Part shown: positions 35,639-44,965 of the stretch, in pieces
Position numbering within the stretch: position 1 is the stretch's first letter
Layout of the letters: every line of letters starts with the position of its first letter
NCBI RefSeq assembly: GCF_039839785.1
Contig: NZ_JBDOQT010000002.1
Span: 706,961 to 770,960, forward strand
DNA length: 64,000 nucleotides
Origin: Pelagibius sp. CAU 1746
GTDB lineage: Bacteria; Pseudomonadota; Alphaproteobacteria; Kiloniellales; Kiloniellaceae
Reading direction: 5' to 3'
Program-made: the position numbers and the translations under genes
Notes under the pieces: model-generated
Seen by the model: the letters and a program-made list of their open reading frames with translations, nothing else
The model's database searches: none
What the model was told of the DNA's origin: nothing

Positions 35639-36523
35639 TCAGTGCAGGCCGCCTGGGTCCACGCTCAAGCCGGCGAATTTCTCCGGGTTGCGCATGATAT
35701 AAATGTCAGCGAGCGCGTCGTCGGCATCAAAGGCGAAGGTGATGGAGGCTTGAACGGCGCCGCCTTCCATCAGGACCAGTCCCAGGATACCGTTGATCTC
35801 CATCCGAACCTGCCGCCACTGCGGCCAAGAGCGTCCCAGAATCTTGGTGACGAAGCCCAGCACCTCTCTGCGGCCGCGCAGCACCCGGCTGGCCGCCGTG
35901 GCCTTGCCGCCGCCGTCGGCCGTGAGGGCGATGTCGTCGGCCAACAGAGCACTGAGCCGTTCCGTCGCGCCGCTGTTGACGGCCAGTTGGAAGGCGTCGA
36001 GCAGTTCCGCCTGGCGTGCCGGCGGCGCGACCCGGCGCGTCTCCGCCCGGCCCAGGGCCGCCTGAGCCCGCGACACCAGCTTGCGGCAGGCGGCTTCCTG
36101 AAGGCCCAAGGCAGCGGCCACCTCGGCGTAGTCGCGGTCAAATATCTCGCGCAGCAGGTATGCGGCGCGCTCCTTGGGCGTCAGGCGATCGAGCAGCAAC
36201 AGAAAGGCGGTGGTGACCGAGGCCGCCAGCTCGGCCGGGCTTTCCGTGCTGGCCGTCTGCACCGGCTCCGGCAGCCAGGTCCCCACGTAGTCGACGCGGG
36301 CGCGGTCCGCGGCCTTCAGCATATCGAGGCAGCGGCGCGTACAGACCGTGGTCAACCAGGCCCTGGGATTCTCGATCTCGGCCTGCTTGGCGGCCTGCCA
36401 TTTCAGGAAGGTATCCTGCACCGCGTCTTCGGCCTCGGCCAGGGTACCGAGGATGCGGTAGGCCAGCCCGCGCAGCGCGGGCCGGGCCTCTTCGAAAGCG
36501 GCGAGGTCTCCGGCGTCGATCAT
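35639..36523 (-). CDS. ECF41-type RNA polymerase sigma factor (SigJ-like)
   Basis: Extracytoplasmic-function sigma factor (294 aa). Sigma region 2 reads LAYRILGTLAEAEDAVQDTFLKW and region 4 LTPKERAAYLLREIF with YAEVAAALGLQEAACRKL. The linker motif YVGTWLPEPVQ and a C-terminal NTF2-like (SnoaL) domain are hallmarks of ECF41. The NTF2 domain replaces an anti-sigma factor in this group. The gene lies 15 nt after the AhpD-like gene, the standard ECF41 partner. The promoter at 37013-37039 fits autoregulation. Confidence 0.93.
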   Translation of the reverse strand: MIDAGDLAAFEEARPALRGLAYRILGTLAEAEDAVQDTFLKWQAAKQAEIENPRAWLTTVCTRRCLDMLKAADRARVDYVGTWLPEPVQTASTESPAELAASVTTAFLLLLDRLTPKERAAYLLREIFDRDYAEVAAALGLQEAACRKLVSRAQAALGRAETRRVAPPARQAELLDAFQLAVNSGATERLSALLADDIALTADGGGKATAASRVLRGRREVLGFVTKILGRSWPQWRQVRMEINGILGLVLMEGGAVQASITFAFDADDALADIYIMRNPEKFAGLSVDPGGLH

Positions 36524-36538
36524 TCCCTGCCCGCGTGC

Positions 36539-36970
36539 CTAATGCGCCGCAATCCCCATGCGGTTCCACAGATTGATCATGGCGATGAGCGCCGTCAGGG
36601 TGGAGACCTCCGGGTCGGAGAAATGCTCCAGCAGGCGCGCCTTGACGGCGCTCAGGTCGGCGCCGCGGTCCAGAACGGTCAGTGCCTCGGTCCAGGCCAG
36701 GGCCGCCTTCTCCCGCTCGGTAAAGTCGTCGACCAGGTCCCAGACGACCAGCCGGTCGAGCCGTTCGTTGGTTTCGCCGTCCTTGCGCGCCTCTTGGCTG
36801 TGCATCTTCACGCAGTAGGCGCAGCCGTTGATCTGCGAGGCGCGCAGCTTCACCAGATGGCGCAGCACAGGATCGATCCCCTGGTCGGCGATGACTTGCT
36901 CGAGACCGCCCATGGCCTGATAGACCGCGGGGATCTGCTGGTGGAAGTCGAAAGCCTTGGTCTGCAACAT
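36539..36970 (-). CDS. Carboxymuconolactone decarboxylase (AhpD-like) protein
   Basis: Protein of 143 aa of the CMD/AhpD family. The redox motif is CAYCVKMHSQEA, the Cys-x-x-Cys plus His of AhpD-type peroxidase-linked proteins. The start ATG 36970 follows AAGGAGAAGGAGA. It sits directly ahead of the ECF41 sigma gene, a well-known target arrangement. It probably acts in peroxide or thiol redox chemistry; decarboxylase activity is unlikely given the CxxC. Confidence 0.9.
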   Translation of the reverse strand: MLQTKAFDFHQQIPAVYQAMGGLEQVIADQGIDPVLRHLVKLRASQINGCAYCVKMHSQEARKDGETNERLDRLVVWDLVDDFTEREKAALAWTEALTVLDRGADLSAVKARLLEHFSDPEVSTLTALIAMINLWNRMGIAAH

Positions 36971-37012
36971 GAGTGTCTCCTTCTCCTTGCGGCAACGCGC
37001 TGTTACGGGAAT

Positions 37013-37039
37013 GACGAGAGGGCGGGTCGGATTGTGACA
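37013..37039 (-). promoter_or_regulatory. ECF41-type promoter
   Basis: On the minus strand TGTCACA (37033-37039) is followed by 16 nt and CGTC (37013-37016). I recall this as the ECF41 -35/-10 pattern. It lies 43 nt upstream of the AhpD-like gene, so the sigma factor probably drives its own operon. Confidence 0.72.
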
Positions 37040-37056
37040 GCTCCGAAAAGTTTTTT

Positions 37057-38772
37057 TCAGGCGCCGCGCAGCAGATCCAGATCGACGCCGTCTTCGGCCT
37101 GTAGGACGTGGTCGCGCCACAGGCGGCGCCAGCCGCGCTCGGCGCCGACCCCGGGGGGCGGGGCGAAGGCGGCGCGGCGTGCGGCCAGTTCGGCTTCGTC
37201 CACCAGCAGGTCGAGGCGCCGCTCCTTCACCGAAAGGCGGATGCGGTCGCCGTTCCTGACCAAGCCCAGGGGGCTGCCCAGCGCCGCCTCCGGCGAGACG
37301 TGCAGGACGATGGTGCCGAAGGCGGTGCCGCTCATGCGGGCGTCGGAGATGCGCACCATGTCCTTCACGCCGGCGCGCGCGAGCTTAGCCGGGATCGGCA
37401 GGTAGCCGGCCTCCGGCATGCCACTGGCCAGCGGCCCGGCGTTCTGCAGCACCAGGAAGTCGTCGGCGGTGACGTCCAGGTCCGGGTCGTCGATGCGCGC
37501 GGAGAGATCCTCCAGGGAGGTGAAGACCACGGCGCGGCCCTCGCGCTCGAAGAGCTCCGGCGTCGCCGCGGCCCGCTTCAGGATCGCGCCCTTGGGGGCG
37601 AGGCTGCCGCTGAGGGCCACCAACCCGCCCTGGGGCGAGATGGGGTTGTCGGGGGTTCGCACCACTGCAGTGTCGACCCAGGGATCGCTCTCGTCCAGCA
37701 CTTCGCCCAGGGTCTTGCCCGTCACCGTCATCACGTCCAGGTGCAGTTGCGGTCTGAGCGCACGCAGCACCGCCGGCACGCCGCCGGCGGCGTGCAGGTC
37801 TTCCATGTAATGGGCGCCGGTGGGTTTGAGGTCGACCAGCACCGGCGTCTCGTCGCTGAGGCGGTTCAAGAGGTCCATGTCCAGCGCCAGGCCGAGCCGC
37901 CCGAAGATGGCGGCCAGATGCACCACGGCGTTGGTCGAGCCGCTGATCGCCAGCAGCACGCGCAGAGCGTTCTCGGCGGCCTTCGCGTCGATGATCCTGT
38001 CGAAGGCGAGATCGCCGCCCCTGCCCTCCATGGCGAGCTGCGCGGCGCGCAGGCCGCTGGCCTCGGCCTGGCGCAGGCGGTCGGCGTGGACGGCGGGCAC
38101 CGCGGCGCCGCCGGGCAGCATGAGGCCCAGGGCCTCGCAGAGGATGGCCATGGTGCTGGCCGTGCCCATGACCGCGCAGGTGCCCTGCGTGGTGGCGAGG
38201 TTGCCCTCGATTTCGCCGATCTGCTGGTCGTCCAGCCCGCCGGCGCGGTACTGCGCCCAGAAGCGCCGGCAGTCGGTGCAGGCGCCCAGGCGTTCGCCGT
38301 GATAGCGCCCGGTCGACATGGGGCCCGTCGCCAGCACCACGGCCGGCTTGCCGGCGGAGATCCCGCCCATCACCAGGGCCGGCAGGGTCTTGTCGCAACC
38401 GCCGACCAGCAGCACGGAATCCATCGGCTGGGCGCGGACCATCTCCTCCACGTCCATGGCCATGAGGTTGCGGTACAGCAGGCTGGTGGGATTGAGGAAA
38501 ACCTCGCCCAGGGAGGTGACGGGGAACTCCAGCGGCAGGGCCCCGGCCGCCAGCACGCCGCGCTTGGCCGCCTCGACCAGCTGCGGCACGCCGCGGTGGC
38601 AGTTGTTGAAGCCGCTGGCGGTCCAGGTGATGCCGACGATGGGCCGGTTCAGCATCTCCTCGGAATAGCCCATGGAGCGCGCGAAGGACCGTCTGAGGTA
38701 GGCCGCGAAGCCGGGGTCGCCGTAGTGGGTCAGGCCGTTCAGCAGCCCGCGCTTCTTCTTGTCCCCGGCCAT
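37057..38772 (-). CDS. IlvD/Edd family dehydratase
   Basis: Iron-sulfur dehydratase (571 aa) of the IlvD/Edd superfamily. Cluster cysteines are in GGCDKTLPA and GACTDCRRFWA, with the third in TQGTCAVMGTAS. The C-terminal motif RISDARMSGTAFGT is the signature 2 region. At 571 aa and with GITWTASGFNNCHRG it looks closer to sugar-acid dehydratases (arabonate/xylonate type) than to biosynthetic IlvD, which usually has NRPCNxHL. Start ATG 38772 follows AGAGGGA. Substrate is not assigned. Confidence 0.88.
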   Translation of the reverse strand: MAGDKKKRGLLNGLTHYGDPGFAAYLRRSFARSMGYSEEMLNRPIVGITWTASGFNNCHRGVPQLVEAAKRGVLAAGALPLEFPVTSLGEVFLNPTSLLYRNLMAMDVEEMVRAQPMDSVLLVGGCDKTLPALVMGGISAGKPAVVLATGPMSTGRYHGERLGACTDCRRFWAQYRAGGLDDQQIGEIEGNLATTQGTCAVMGTASTMAILCEALGLMLPGGAAVPAVHADRLRQAEASGLRAAQLAMEGRGGDLAFDRIIDAKAAENALRVLLAISGSTNAVVHLAAIFGRLGLALDMDLLNRLSDETPVLVDLKPTGAHYMEDLHAAGGVPAVLRALRPQLHLDVMTVTGKTLGEVLDESDPWVDTAVVRTPDNPISPQGGLVALSGSLAPKGAILKRAAATPELFEREGRAVVFTSLEDLSARIDDPDLDVTADDFLVLQNAGPLASGMPEAGYLPIPAKLARAGVKDMVRISDARMSGTAFGTIVLHVSPEAALGSPLGLVRNGDRIRLSVKERRLDLLVDEAELAARRAAFAPPPGVGAERGWRRLWRDHVLQAEDGVDLDLLRGA

Positions 38773-38807
38773 GGTCCCTCTTCCGCTGTGTCTTTCTTTA
38801 CCGGACG

Positions 38808-39803
<996 letters not shown>

Positions 39804-39842
39804 GGCCCTTTATCTACACTGCCGGGCCGCCTGGGGCCACCC

Positions 39843-40211
39843 TCAGCCTTGGTTAAGGCCGAGTTCCTTCTGCAGCTTCTTGGTCAGACCCAGGGAGACG
39901 AGACGGTGGGATTCCTTGAGATAGTCGCGCAGGGCAGCGTCATCCAGGCCCGGTTCGTCGTAGTGCTGGATCCACTTCATGCCGCGCGAGGCGAGATAGG
40001 GCGCGGGGCGCAGGCCCGGCTGCTCCTTCAGGATGTCGTAGGACAGCGGCGAGGTCTTGAAGGTATAGCGCGGCTGGCCGTCCTCGCCGTCCCAGCCGCC
40101 GATGGCGAAGACCTTGCCGCCCACTTTCCAGACGTCGGAGCCGCCCCACTGCACCACATGGGTGGCGGCCGGCAGGGCGGCGCAGAAGGCGTTGAATTCC
40201 TCATAGGTCAT
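39843..40211 (-). CDS. MmcQ/YjbR family protein
   Basis: Small protein (122 aa) with the MmcQ/YjbR fold: VQWGGSDVWKVGGKVFAIGG near the start, then LKEQPGLRPAPYLASRGMKW and a C-terminal SHRLVSLGLTKKLQKEL helix. The family has a double-wing DNA-binding-like fold and no established biochemical role. Start ATG 40211 gives the normal family length; the upstream sequence in the same frame is a shadow of the ABC operon. Confidence 0.9.
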   Translation of the reverse strand: MTYEEFNAFCAALPAATHVVQWGGSDVWKVGGKVFAIGGWDGEDGQPRYTFKTSPLSYDILKEQPGLRPAPYLASRGMKWIQHYDEPGLDDAALRDYLKESHRLVSLGLTKKLQKELGLNQG

Positions 40212-40330
40212 GCCGCGAGGATAGCCACCGGGACCGCCCGCTGTCGACCTTGGAAAAGGCGGCCGCGGACGCACCCGGAACCTCCAAGGCCTTTTCGCCC
40301 GCACCGCCGCGCCAGCCGCCGCAAGGCGCG

Positions 40331-41089
40331 CTAGGCCGCCGTCGCGGACAGCGGCACGATGATCGGGTGGCCGTCGGCGGAACGCAGGATTTCCACCTCG
40401 ATGCCGTAAGCCCGGCGAAGCTGCGGCGCGGCGAGAACGACATCCCGCGGTCCCTCGGCGACCAGGCACCCCTGCCTCAGCAGCAGCAGGTTGTCGCTGT
40501 GGCGCGCGGCCAGGTTCAAGTCGTGAATGGCGACCAGCACCAGTGCCCCGGTCTGCCGGACATAGGCGCGCAGATGTTCCAGCACCGCCAGCTGGTGACG
40601 CAGGTCCAAGGCGCTGGTCGCCTCGTCGAGGATCAGCAGTTCGGGACGGCGCACCAGGCGCTGGGCCAGCATGACCAGTTGCTGCTGGCCGCCGGAGAGC
40701 GTGGCGAGCTGCCGTTCCGCGAGATGTTCGAGGTCCAGCGAGGCCAAGGCCGCGGCGGCCGCCGCCAGATCCGCGTCCCCGACGCGCCAGCCGAGCCGTT
40801 CGTGCCGCCCCAGCAATACGCTTTCCAGCGCCGTAAGATCGCTCTGGGTCCGGGTCGACTGCGGCATGTAGCTCAGCATGGCGGCGGACAGGGGCTTCCC
40901 GGCCCAGCGCGCCGAACCTCCGTGGGGCAGCAGGCCCGCTACGGCGGCCAGCAGGGTCGACTTGCCGGCGCCGTTGGGGCCGATCACGCCGACGATCTGC
41001 CCGGCTTCGAGGCTGACCGAAAGATCCTGCAGGATGCGCGCGGCGCCGCGCCGCACCGCAAGCCCCTGGATGTGCAGCGGACCGGGCAT
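40331..41089 (-). CDS. Iron-chelate type ABC transporter ATP-binding protein
   Basis: ATPase (252 aa) of the FecE/FepC/BtuD group. Walker A GPNGAGKST, signature LSGGQQQLV and Walker B LLILDEATSALD are visible; the D-loop SALD and GRHERLGW segment are typical of this group. ATG 41089 overlaps the permease stop (TGATG). It is the last gene of an importer of metal chelates (siderophore, heme or cobalamin). Confidence 0.92.
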   Translation of the reverse strand: MPGPLHIQGLAVRRGAARILQDLSVSLEAGQIVGVIGPNGAGKSTLLAAVAGLLPHGGSARWAGKPLSAAMLSYMPQSTRTQSDLTALESVLLGRHERLGWRVGDADLAAAAAALASLDLEHLAERQLATLSGGQQQLVMLAQRLVRRPELLILDEATSALDLRHQLAVLEHLRAYVRQTGALVLVAIHDLNLAARHSDNLLLLRQGCLVAEGPRDVVLAAPQLRRAYGIEVEILRSADGHPIIVPLSATAA

Positions 41090-42165
41090 CACCGCCGCCT
41101 CCCGCCGCCCCGCCGGGCGATGACGGCAAACAGCATGGGGATGCCGGCCACGGCGGTGATGATGCCGACGGGGATCACCGCGCCCGGCGAAATGAGCTTC
41201 CCGAAGACCGATGCGCCGATCAGGATTACCGCTCCCGCGCAGGCGGACAGCGGCAAGGCGAAGCGATGATCCTCGCCCACCGCCGCGCGCGCGACATGCG
41301 GGGCGACGAGGCCGATGAAGCCGATGGTGCCGACAAAGGAGACCGCGCCCGCCGTCAGCAAGGCGACGATGAGAAAGCTGCGGCGGCGCAGCGAGTCGAC
41401 GGCCAGCCCCAGGCTCGCCGCATTGCCTTCGCCCAGCCTCAGGGCCGTCAGCTTCCAGACGTCGCGGACCAGGAACGGCAGGCAAGCGGCGAGGATCACG
41501 CCGACCACGGCAATGGAGGTCCAGGTCGCTTTCAGCAGACTGCCGAACAGCCAGAATACGATCTGCTGCAACACCTCCGGAGAGGCCAGGAACTGCAGCA
41601 GCGACTGCAGCGACTGAAAGAAGAACAGGACGGCGATCCCGGAAAGCACCAGTATCTCGGGCGTCGCGCCGCGCAGCCGGGCGACGCCGTAAACGATGGC
41701 GGTGGCCAGCAGGGTCATGGCGAAAGCCGCCGCCGGCACGATCACGAACTCAGGCACGAACCGCGCCAAGGGCAGCGCTGCCCCGAACATGATCGCCAGC
41801 GCGGCGCCGAAGCCGGCCGAAGCGGAGAACCCGAGGGTGAAGGGGCTGGCCAGGGGGTTGTCCAGGATGGTCTGCATCTGCAAGCCGGCGAGGCCGAGGG
41901 CGGCGCCGACCAGGAGTCCCATAAGGCTCTGCGGCATCCGCAGGTGCCAGAGGATGGTTGCCGCCATGCGGTCCTCTCCGGAGGGACCCTGGCGCAGGGC
42001 CGACCAGGTCTCCGCCAGCGTCATGCCGGAGGGCCCTGTCGCGAGGTCGAGCAGCAGCAGCAGGGCGAGCCCCGCCAGCGCCGCGGCCAGCGCCGCCGTC
42101 CGGCGCAGGGCCCCGCGGCGGTAGCCGTCGCGGAGCCCTGCCGTGGCGATCGCCTGGGCGCTCAT
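41089..42165 (-). CDS. Iron-chelate type ABC transporter permease (FecCD family)
   Basis: Inner-membrane permease (358 aa, about ten spans) of the FecCD/BtuC family. The N-terminal region has RMPQSLMGLLVGAALGLAGL, the conserved QTILDNPLASPFTLG segment follows, and the ATPase-contact loop is near GTIGFIGLVAPHVAR. Start ATG 42165 overlaps the binding-protein stop (ATGA). A longer in-frame start would sit inside the binding-protein gene. Confidence 0.93.
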   Translation of the reverse strand: MSAQAIATAGLRDGYRRGALRRTAALAAALAGLALLLLLDLATGPSGMTLAETWSALRQGPSGEDRMAATILWHLRMPQSLMGLLVGAALGLAGLQMQTILDNPLASPFTLGFSASAGFGAALAIMFGAALPLARFVPEFVIVPAAAFAMTLLATAIVYGVARLRGATPEILVLSGIAVLFFFQSLQSLLQFLASPEVLQQIVFWLFGSLLKATWTSIAVVGVILAACLPFLVRDVWKLTALRLGEGNAASLGLAVDSLRRRSFLIVALLTAGAVSFVGTIGFIGLVAPHVARAAVGEDHRFALPLSACAGAVILIGASVFGKLISPGAVIPVGIITAVAGIPMLFAVIARRGGGRRR

Positions 42166-43268
42166 TGCGTCACGGGCTGGTAACGCAGCATGAAGACGCC
42201 CTCGGCCGCGACCGGCAGCCAGGCCTCGTAGTAAGCGGCCAGCTCGGCGGCCGGATCGATGTCCCCGAAAGCCTCCGGATAGAGGATCTTCGCAAGGTAC
42301 TGGACATAGACGTAGTCCGACATCGTGCGCGTGCCGCCGTGGTAGAGGGCGTGAACCTCGCCCATCTGCGCGGCGGGCAGGTCCGCCCAACCGGCCCGGC
42401 CGAGATAGGCGCCGGCGCGCTCGTTGGCCAGCGCCTCGTCGGCGCCGAAGCCGACCAGGACCGCCTGCGGCGACGACACCCACTCGGATCCGGCCAGCAG
42501 AATCACGTCGGGCCGCTGGGCCAGCACGTACTCGGGGCTGAGCGGCCCCCAGTTCTCGATCTGGCCCTTGGCGATGTTCGTACCGCCGACCATGTCGATG
42601 ACGCCGCCCCACATGCCGTTGCCGTAGCTGTTTCCGACTTCGGAAGGACCGTTCTTGGCCAGCTCGACATAGACCTTCCTGCCGGAAACTCCGGCTTCGG
42701 CGACGCGGGCAAGCGTGTCGGCGATCGCCGCCTCGTAGGCCGCAGCCAGCCGCTCGGCACGCTGCCCGGCGCCCATGACGGCACCCAGCACCCGGGTCGA
42801 CTGCAAATGCTTTTCCAGGGTCTGCGCGTTGTAGTCGACGACCACGACGGGGATGCCGGCCCGCTCCAGCACGGCGACCTGATCGCCCAGCGCATCGAAT
42901 TGCCAGGCGGCCAGGATCGCCAGGTCCGGCTTGGCGGCGATGGCCGCCTCTACCGAAAAGGTGCCGCCGCTGGTCTCGCCGACGTCGGGCAGTTCGGCGA
43001 TCGACGGGATGGCGGCGACATAGGCCTCATACTGCTTGGGCCGCCAGTCGCGCCAGGGGCCGGTGGAGAGGGCGGCCACCTTGCCCATGGCGCCAGGACC
43101 GGCGACGGCCAGGAAATCCTCGTAGTAGAAGCCGAGCAGCACGCGCTCGGCGGGCTTTTCCAAAGTGACCTCGCGCCCTTTCAGGTCGGTCACGGTGATG
43201 CCGGCGAAGGCCGGGGCTGTCGATGTAAGCGCCAGAATGGCCAGCGCCAGCGTGATGAGCTTTCTCAT
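42162..43268 (-). CDS. Iron-chelate type ABC transporter substrate-binding protein
   Basis: Periplasmic binding protein (368 aa) of the FecB/BtuF class III fold. The signal peptide covers residues 1-22 (TLALAILALTSTAPAFA), and the mature start GITVTDLKGREVTLEKPAERV is the class signature. An internal helix linker follows GMWGGVIDMVGGTNIA. It likely binds a siderophore, heme or cobalamin; no TonB-dependent receptor lies near to settle it. It heads the permease-ATPase genes and follows the DUF2946-like gene. Confidence 0.9.
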   Translation of the reverse strand: MRKLITLALAILALTSTAPAFAGITVTDLKGREVTLEKPAERVLLGFYYEDFLAVAGPGAMGKVAALSTGPWRDWRPKQYEAYVAAIPSIAELPDVGETSGGTFSVEAAIAAKPDLAILAAWQFDALGDQVAVLERAGIPVVVVDYNAQTLEKHLQSTRVLGAVMGAGQRAERLAAAYEAAIADTLARVAEAGVSGRKVYVELAKNGPSEVGNSYGNGMWGGVIDMVGGTNIAKGQIENWGPLSPEYVLAQRPDVILLAGSEWVSSPQAVLVGFGADEALANERAGAYLGRAGWADLPAAQMGEVHALYHGGTRTMSDYVYVQYLAKILYPEAFGDIDPAAELAAYYEAWLPVAAEGVFMLRYQPVTQ

Positions 43269-43423
43269 CCGTCCATATCCTCGTTCAGCGGTTGTCGCTT
43301 CGTAAGCAGGAAGAAGGGTCGACGCTTGAACGTGATCCCGGCGGGCACGGCGCGAGGCCGCGCCTCTTGCGTTACCGGGAAGAGTCTGCGGAAAGGCGGT
43401 TGCGGCTCAGCCGCAGGACCGGT

Positions 43424-43822
43424 TCAAGCGATGGACGGAAGGCCCGGCGGCGCCCGCGGCGCGGCATTGGGGGGAAAGGCCTGGCGCTTGACCGGCCCGG
43501 CCGACGGCGGCCGGCAGGCCGGACCCCTGTAGGAGATCGCCTCGACAAGGCCGTCGCTGCGCCCCGGCAGGAGGATCGACGCGGAGATGCGGCAAGCCTC
43601 GCAGCCGGACGCGGCGGAAGCCCCACCCTCTTCGCCCTCGCCCGTGCCGGGCTGACAGAGCGGGGCCTGGGAACCGTCGGGCAGGCTGTAGGCGGCGAGG
43701 CCGAACGGCAGGTCGGCCGCTGCGGCCGCCTCCAGATTGACCGTCTTGTGGGCGAAACCGACAGACAGCAAGGCCACTGCGCAGACGATGCGCAGAGCCA
43801 ACTGCCATGTGCCGATTTTCAT
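43424..43822 (-). CDS. DUF2946-like small exported protein
   Basis: Protein of 132 aa with an N-terminal hydrophobic segment (IGTWQLALRIVCAVALLSVGFA), a YSLPDGSQAPLCQPG segment and a cysteine cluster GCEACRISASILLPG. This is the layout of DUF2946 proteins, which often sit near metal-uptake genes, but the assignment rests on by-eye similarity. Start ATG 43822; earlier in-frame starts lack support. Being upstream of the FecB-like gene on the same strand, it may belong to the importer operon (gap 155 nt). Confidence 0.6.
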   Translation of the reverse strand: MKIGTWQLALRIVCAVALLSVGFAHKTVNLEAAAAADLPFGLAAYSLPDGSQAPLCQPGTGEGEEGGASAASGCEACRISASILLPGRSDGLVEAISYRGPACRPPSAGPVKRQAFPPNAAPRAPPGLPSIA

Positions 43823-43896
43823 CACCGTACGAGATCTCCGTCTCTTTGGCCTCATGCACCAATATCCCGCCTCGGCGCGCCGCGCAAGCAGCAGCG

Positions 43897-43927
43897 GTCC
43901 GGCGGTCTCGAAAACGGACCGCCGGAC
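43897..43927. promoter_or_regulatory. Perfect stem-loop in divergent region upstream of panC
   Basis: GTCCGGCGGTC (43897-43907) and GACCGCCGGAC (43917-43927) pair perfectly with a 9-nt loop (containing GAAAA). It lies between the divergent DUF2946-like gene and panC. No T-run follows on either side. Could be an operator or RNA element; no function is proposed. Confidence 0.4.
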
Positions 43928-44058
43928 AAGCCCGGTTTTCCGCCACTGCGGCGGCGCGGCTTGCAGGCCCGCCCGCAAGGTGCTTCTTATCGCCCCGGAT
44001 TGGGCCGGGAGGGAGACGGCAAGTGACGGACTCGGAGCAGAGCGAAACCTACGGAGCA

Positions 44059-44907
44059 ATGGCCGTCGTCCGCCGGATCGCGGCGCTGCGCGAGGCCGTC
44101 GCCGCCTGGAAGCGGGCCGGGGAGCGGGTCGGCGTGGTGCCCACCATGGGCGCGCTGCACGCCGGGCACATGGCCCTGGTCGAGGCGGCGCGGCGCGACT
44201 GCGACAGGGTCGTCACCACGATCTTCGTCAATCCCAAGCAGTTCAACCGCCCCGACGACCTCGACAGCTATCCGCGCGACGAGGCGACCGACGCGGCCCG
44301 GCTGGTCGAGGCCGGCGTCGATCTGCTCTTCGCGCCGCCGGTGGAGGAGGTCTATCCGGAAGGCTTCCAAACGAAAGTTTCCGTTCCCCTCCTCTCCGAT
44401 TGCCTCTGCGGCCTGACCCGTCCCGGCCACATGGACGGCGTGGCCACGGTGGTCGCAAAGCTGTTCCTCATGACCGCCGCCGAGCGGGCCTATTTCGGAG
44501 AGAAGGATTTCCAGCAGCTTCTCGTCGTGCGCCGCATGGCGCGCGACCTGGACATCCCGGTGGAGGTGGTGCCGGTGCCCACGGTGCGCGACGCCGACGG
44601 CCTCGCACTGTCCTCGCGCAACGCCCTGCTGAGCGCCGGACAGCGCGCCCGCGCGCCGGTCATCCACCGCACCCTCACGGCCATGGCCGGCAAGCTGGCG
44701 GACGGCGCGGCGGTCGCCGAAATCCTGGCCTGGGGCCGCGGCGAGTTGAACGCAGGCGGCGTCGAAAAGTTCGACTACCTGGACCTGCGCGCCGAAGACA
44801 GCTTGGAGGAACTGGCGGACCTCGACCGCCCTGCCCGCCTCTTCGTCGCCGGCTGGATGGGCGCGGTGCGCCTGATCGACAACGTCGCAGTGGCGGCAAA
44901 AGCCTAG
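44059..44907 (+). CDS. panC: Pantothenate synthetase
   Basis: Condenses pantoate and beta-alanine with ATP in the cytosol (282 aa from ATG 44059). Motifs: VVPTMGALHAGHMALVE with the HIGH-like HAGH, VNPKQFNRPDDLDSYPRD, and GEKDFQQLLVVRRM. ATG 44059 has GGAG nearby and gives the usual length; GTG 44023 has an even stronger GGGAGGGAGA site and would add 12 residues, so the start is not settled. No panB or panD is adjacent. Confidence 0.94.
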   Translation: MAVVRRIAALREAVAAWKRAGERVGVVPTMGALHAGHMALVEAARRDCDRVVTTIFVNPKQFNRPDDLDSYPRDEATDAARLVEAGVDLLFAPPVEEVYPEGFQTKVSVPLLSDCLCGLTRPGHMDGVATVVAKLFLMTAAERAYFGEKDFQQLLVVRRMARDLDIPVEVVPVPTVRDADGLALSSRNALLSAGQRARAPVIHRTLTAMAGKLADGAAVAEILAWGRGELNAGGVEKFDYLDLRAEDSLEELADLDRPARLFVAGWMGAVRLIDNVAVAAKA

Positions 44908-44965
44908 ACGGCCCACGGCCCGCTGCGCGACCATGGGGCGTCAGTCAGTTTGCGGATAGAGATAC

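Noticed and set aside
37057..38772. Calling the dehydratase IlvD (branched-chain amino acid synthesis)
   Set aside because: N-terminal motif and length look closer to sugar-acid dehydratases; only the family name is kept.
43269..43423. Possible cobalamin riboswitch upstream of the FecB-like gene
   Set aside because: No B12-box-like sequence could be aligned on the minus strand, so cobalamin specificity is not claimed.
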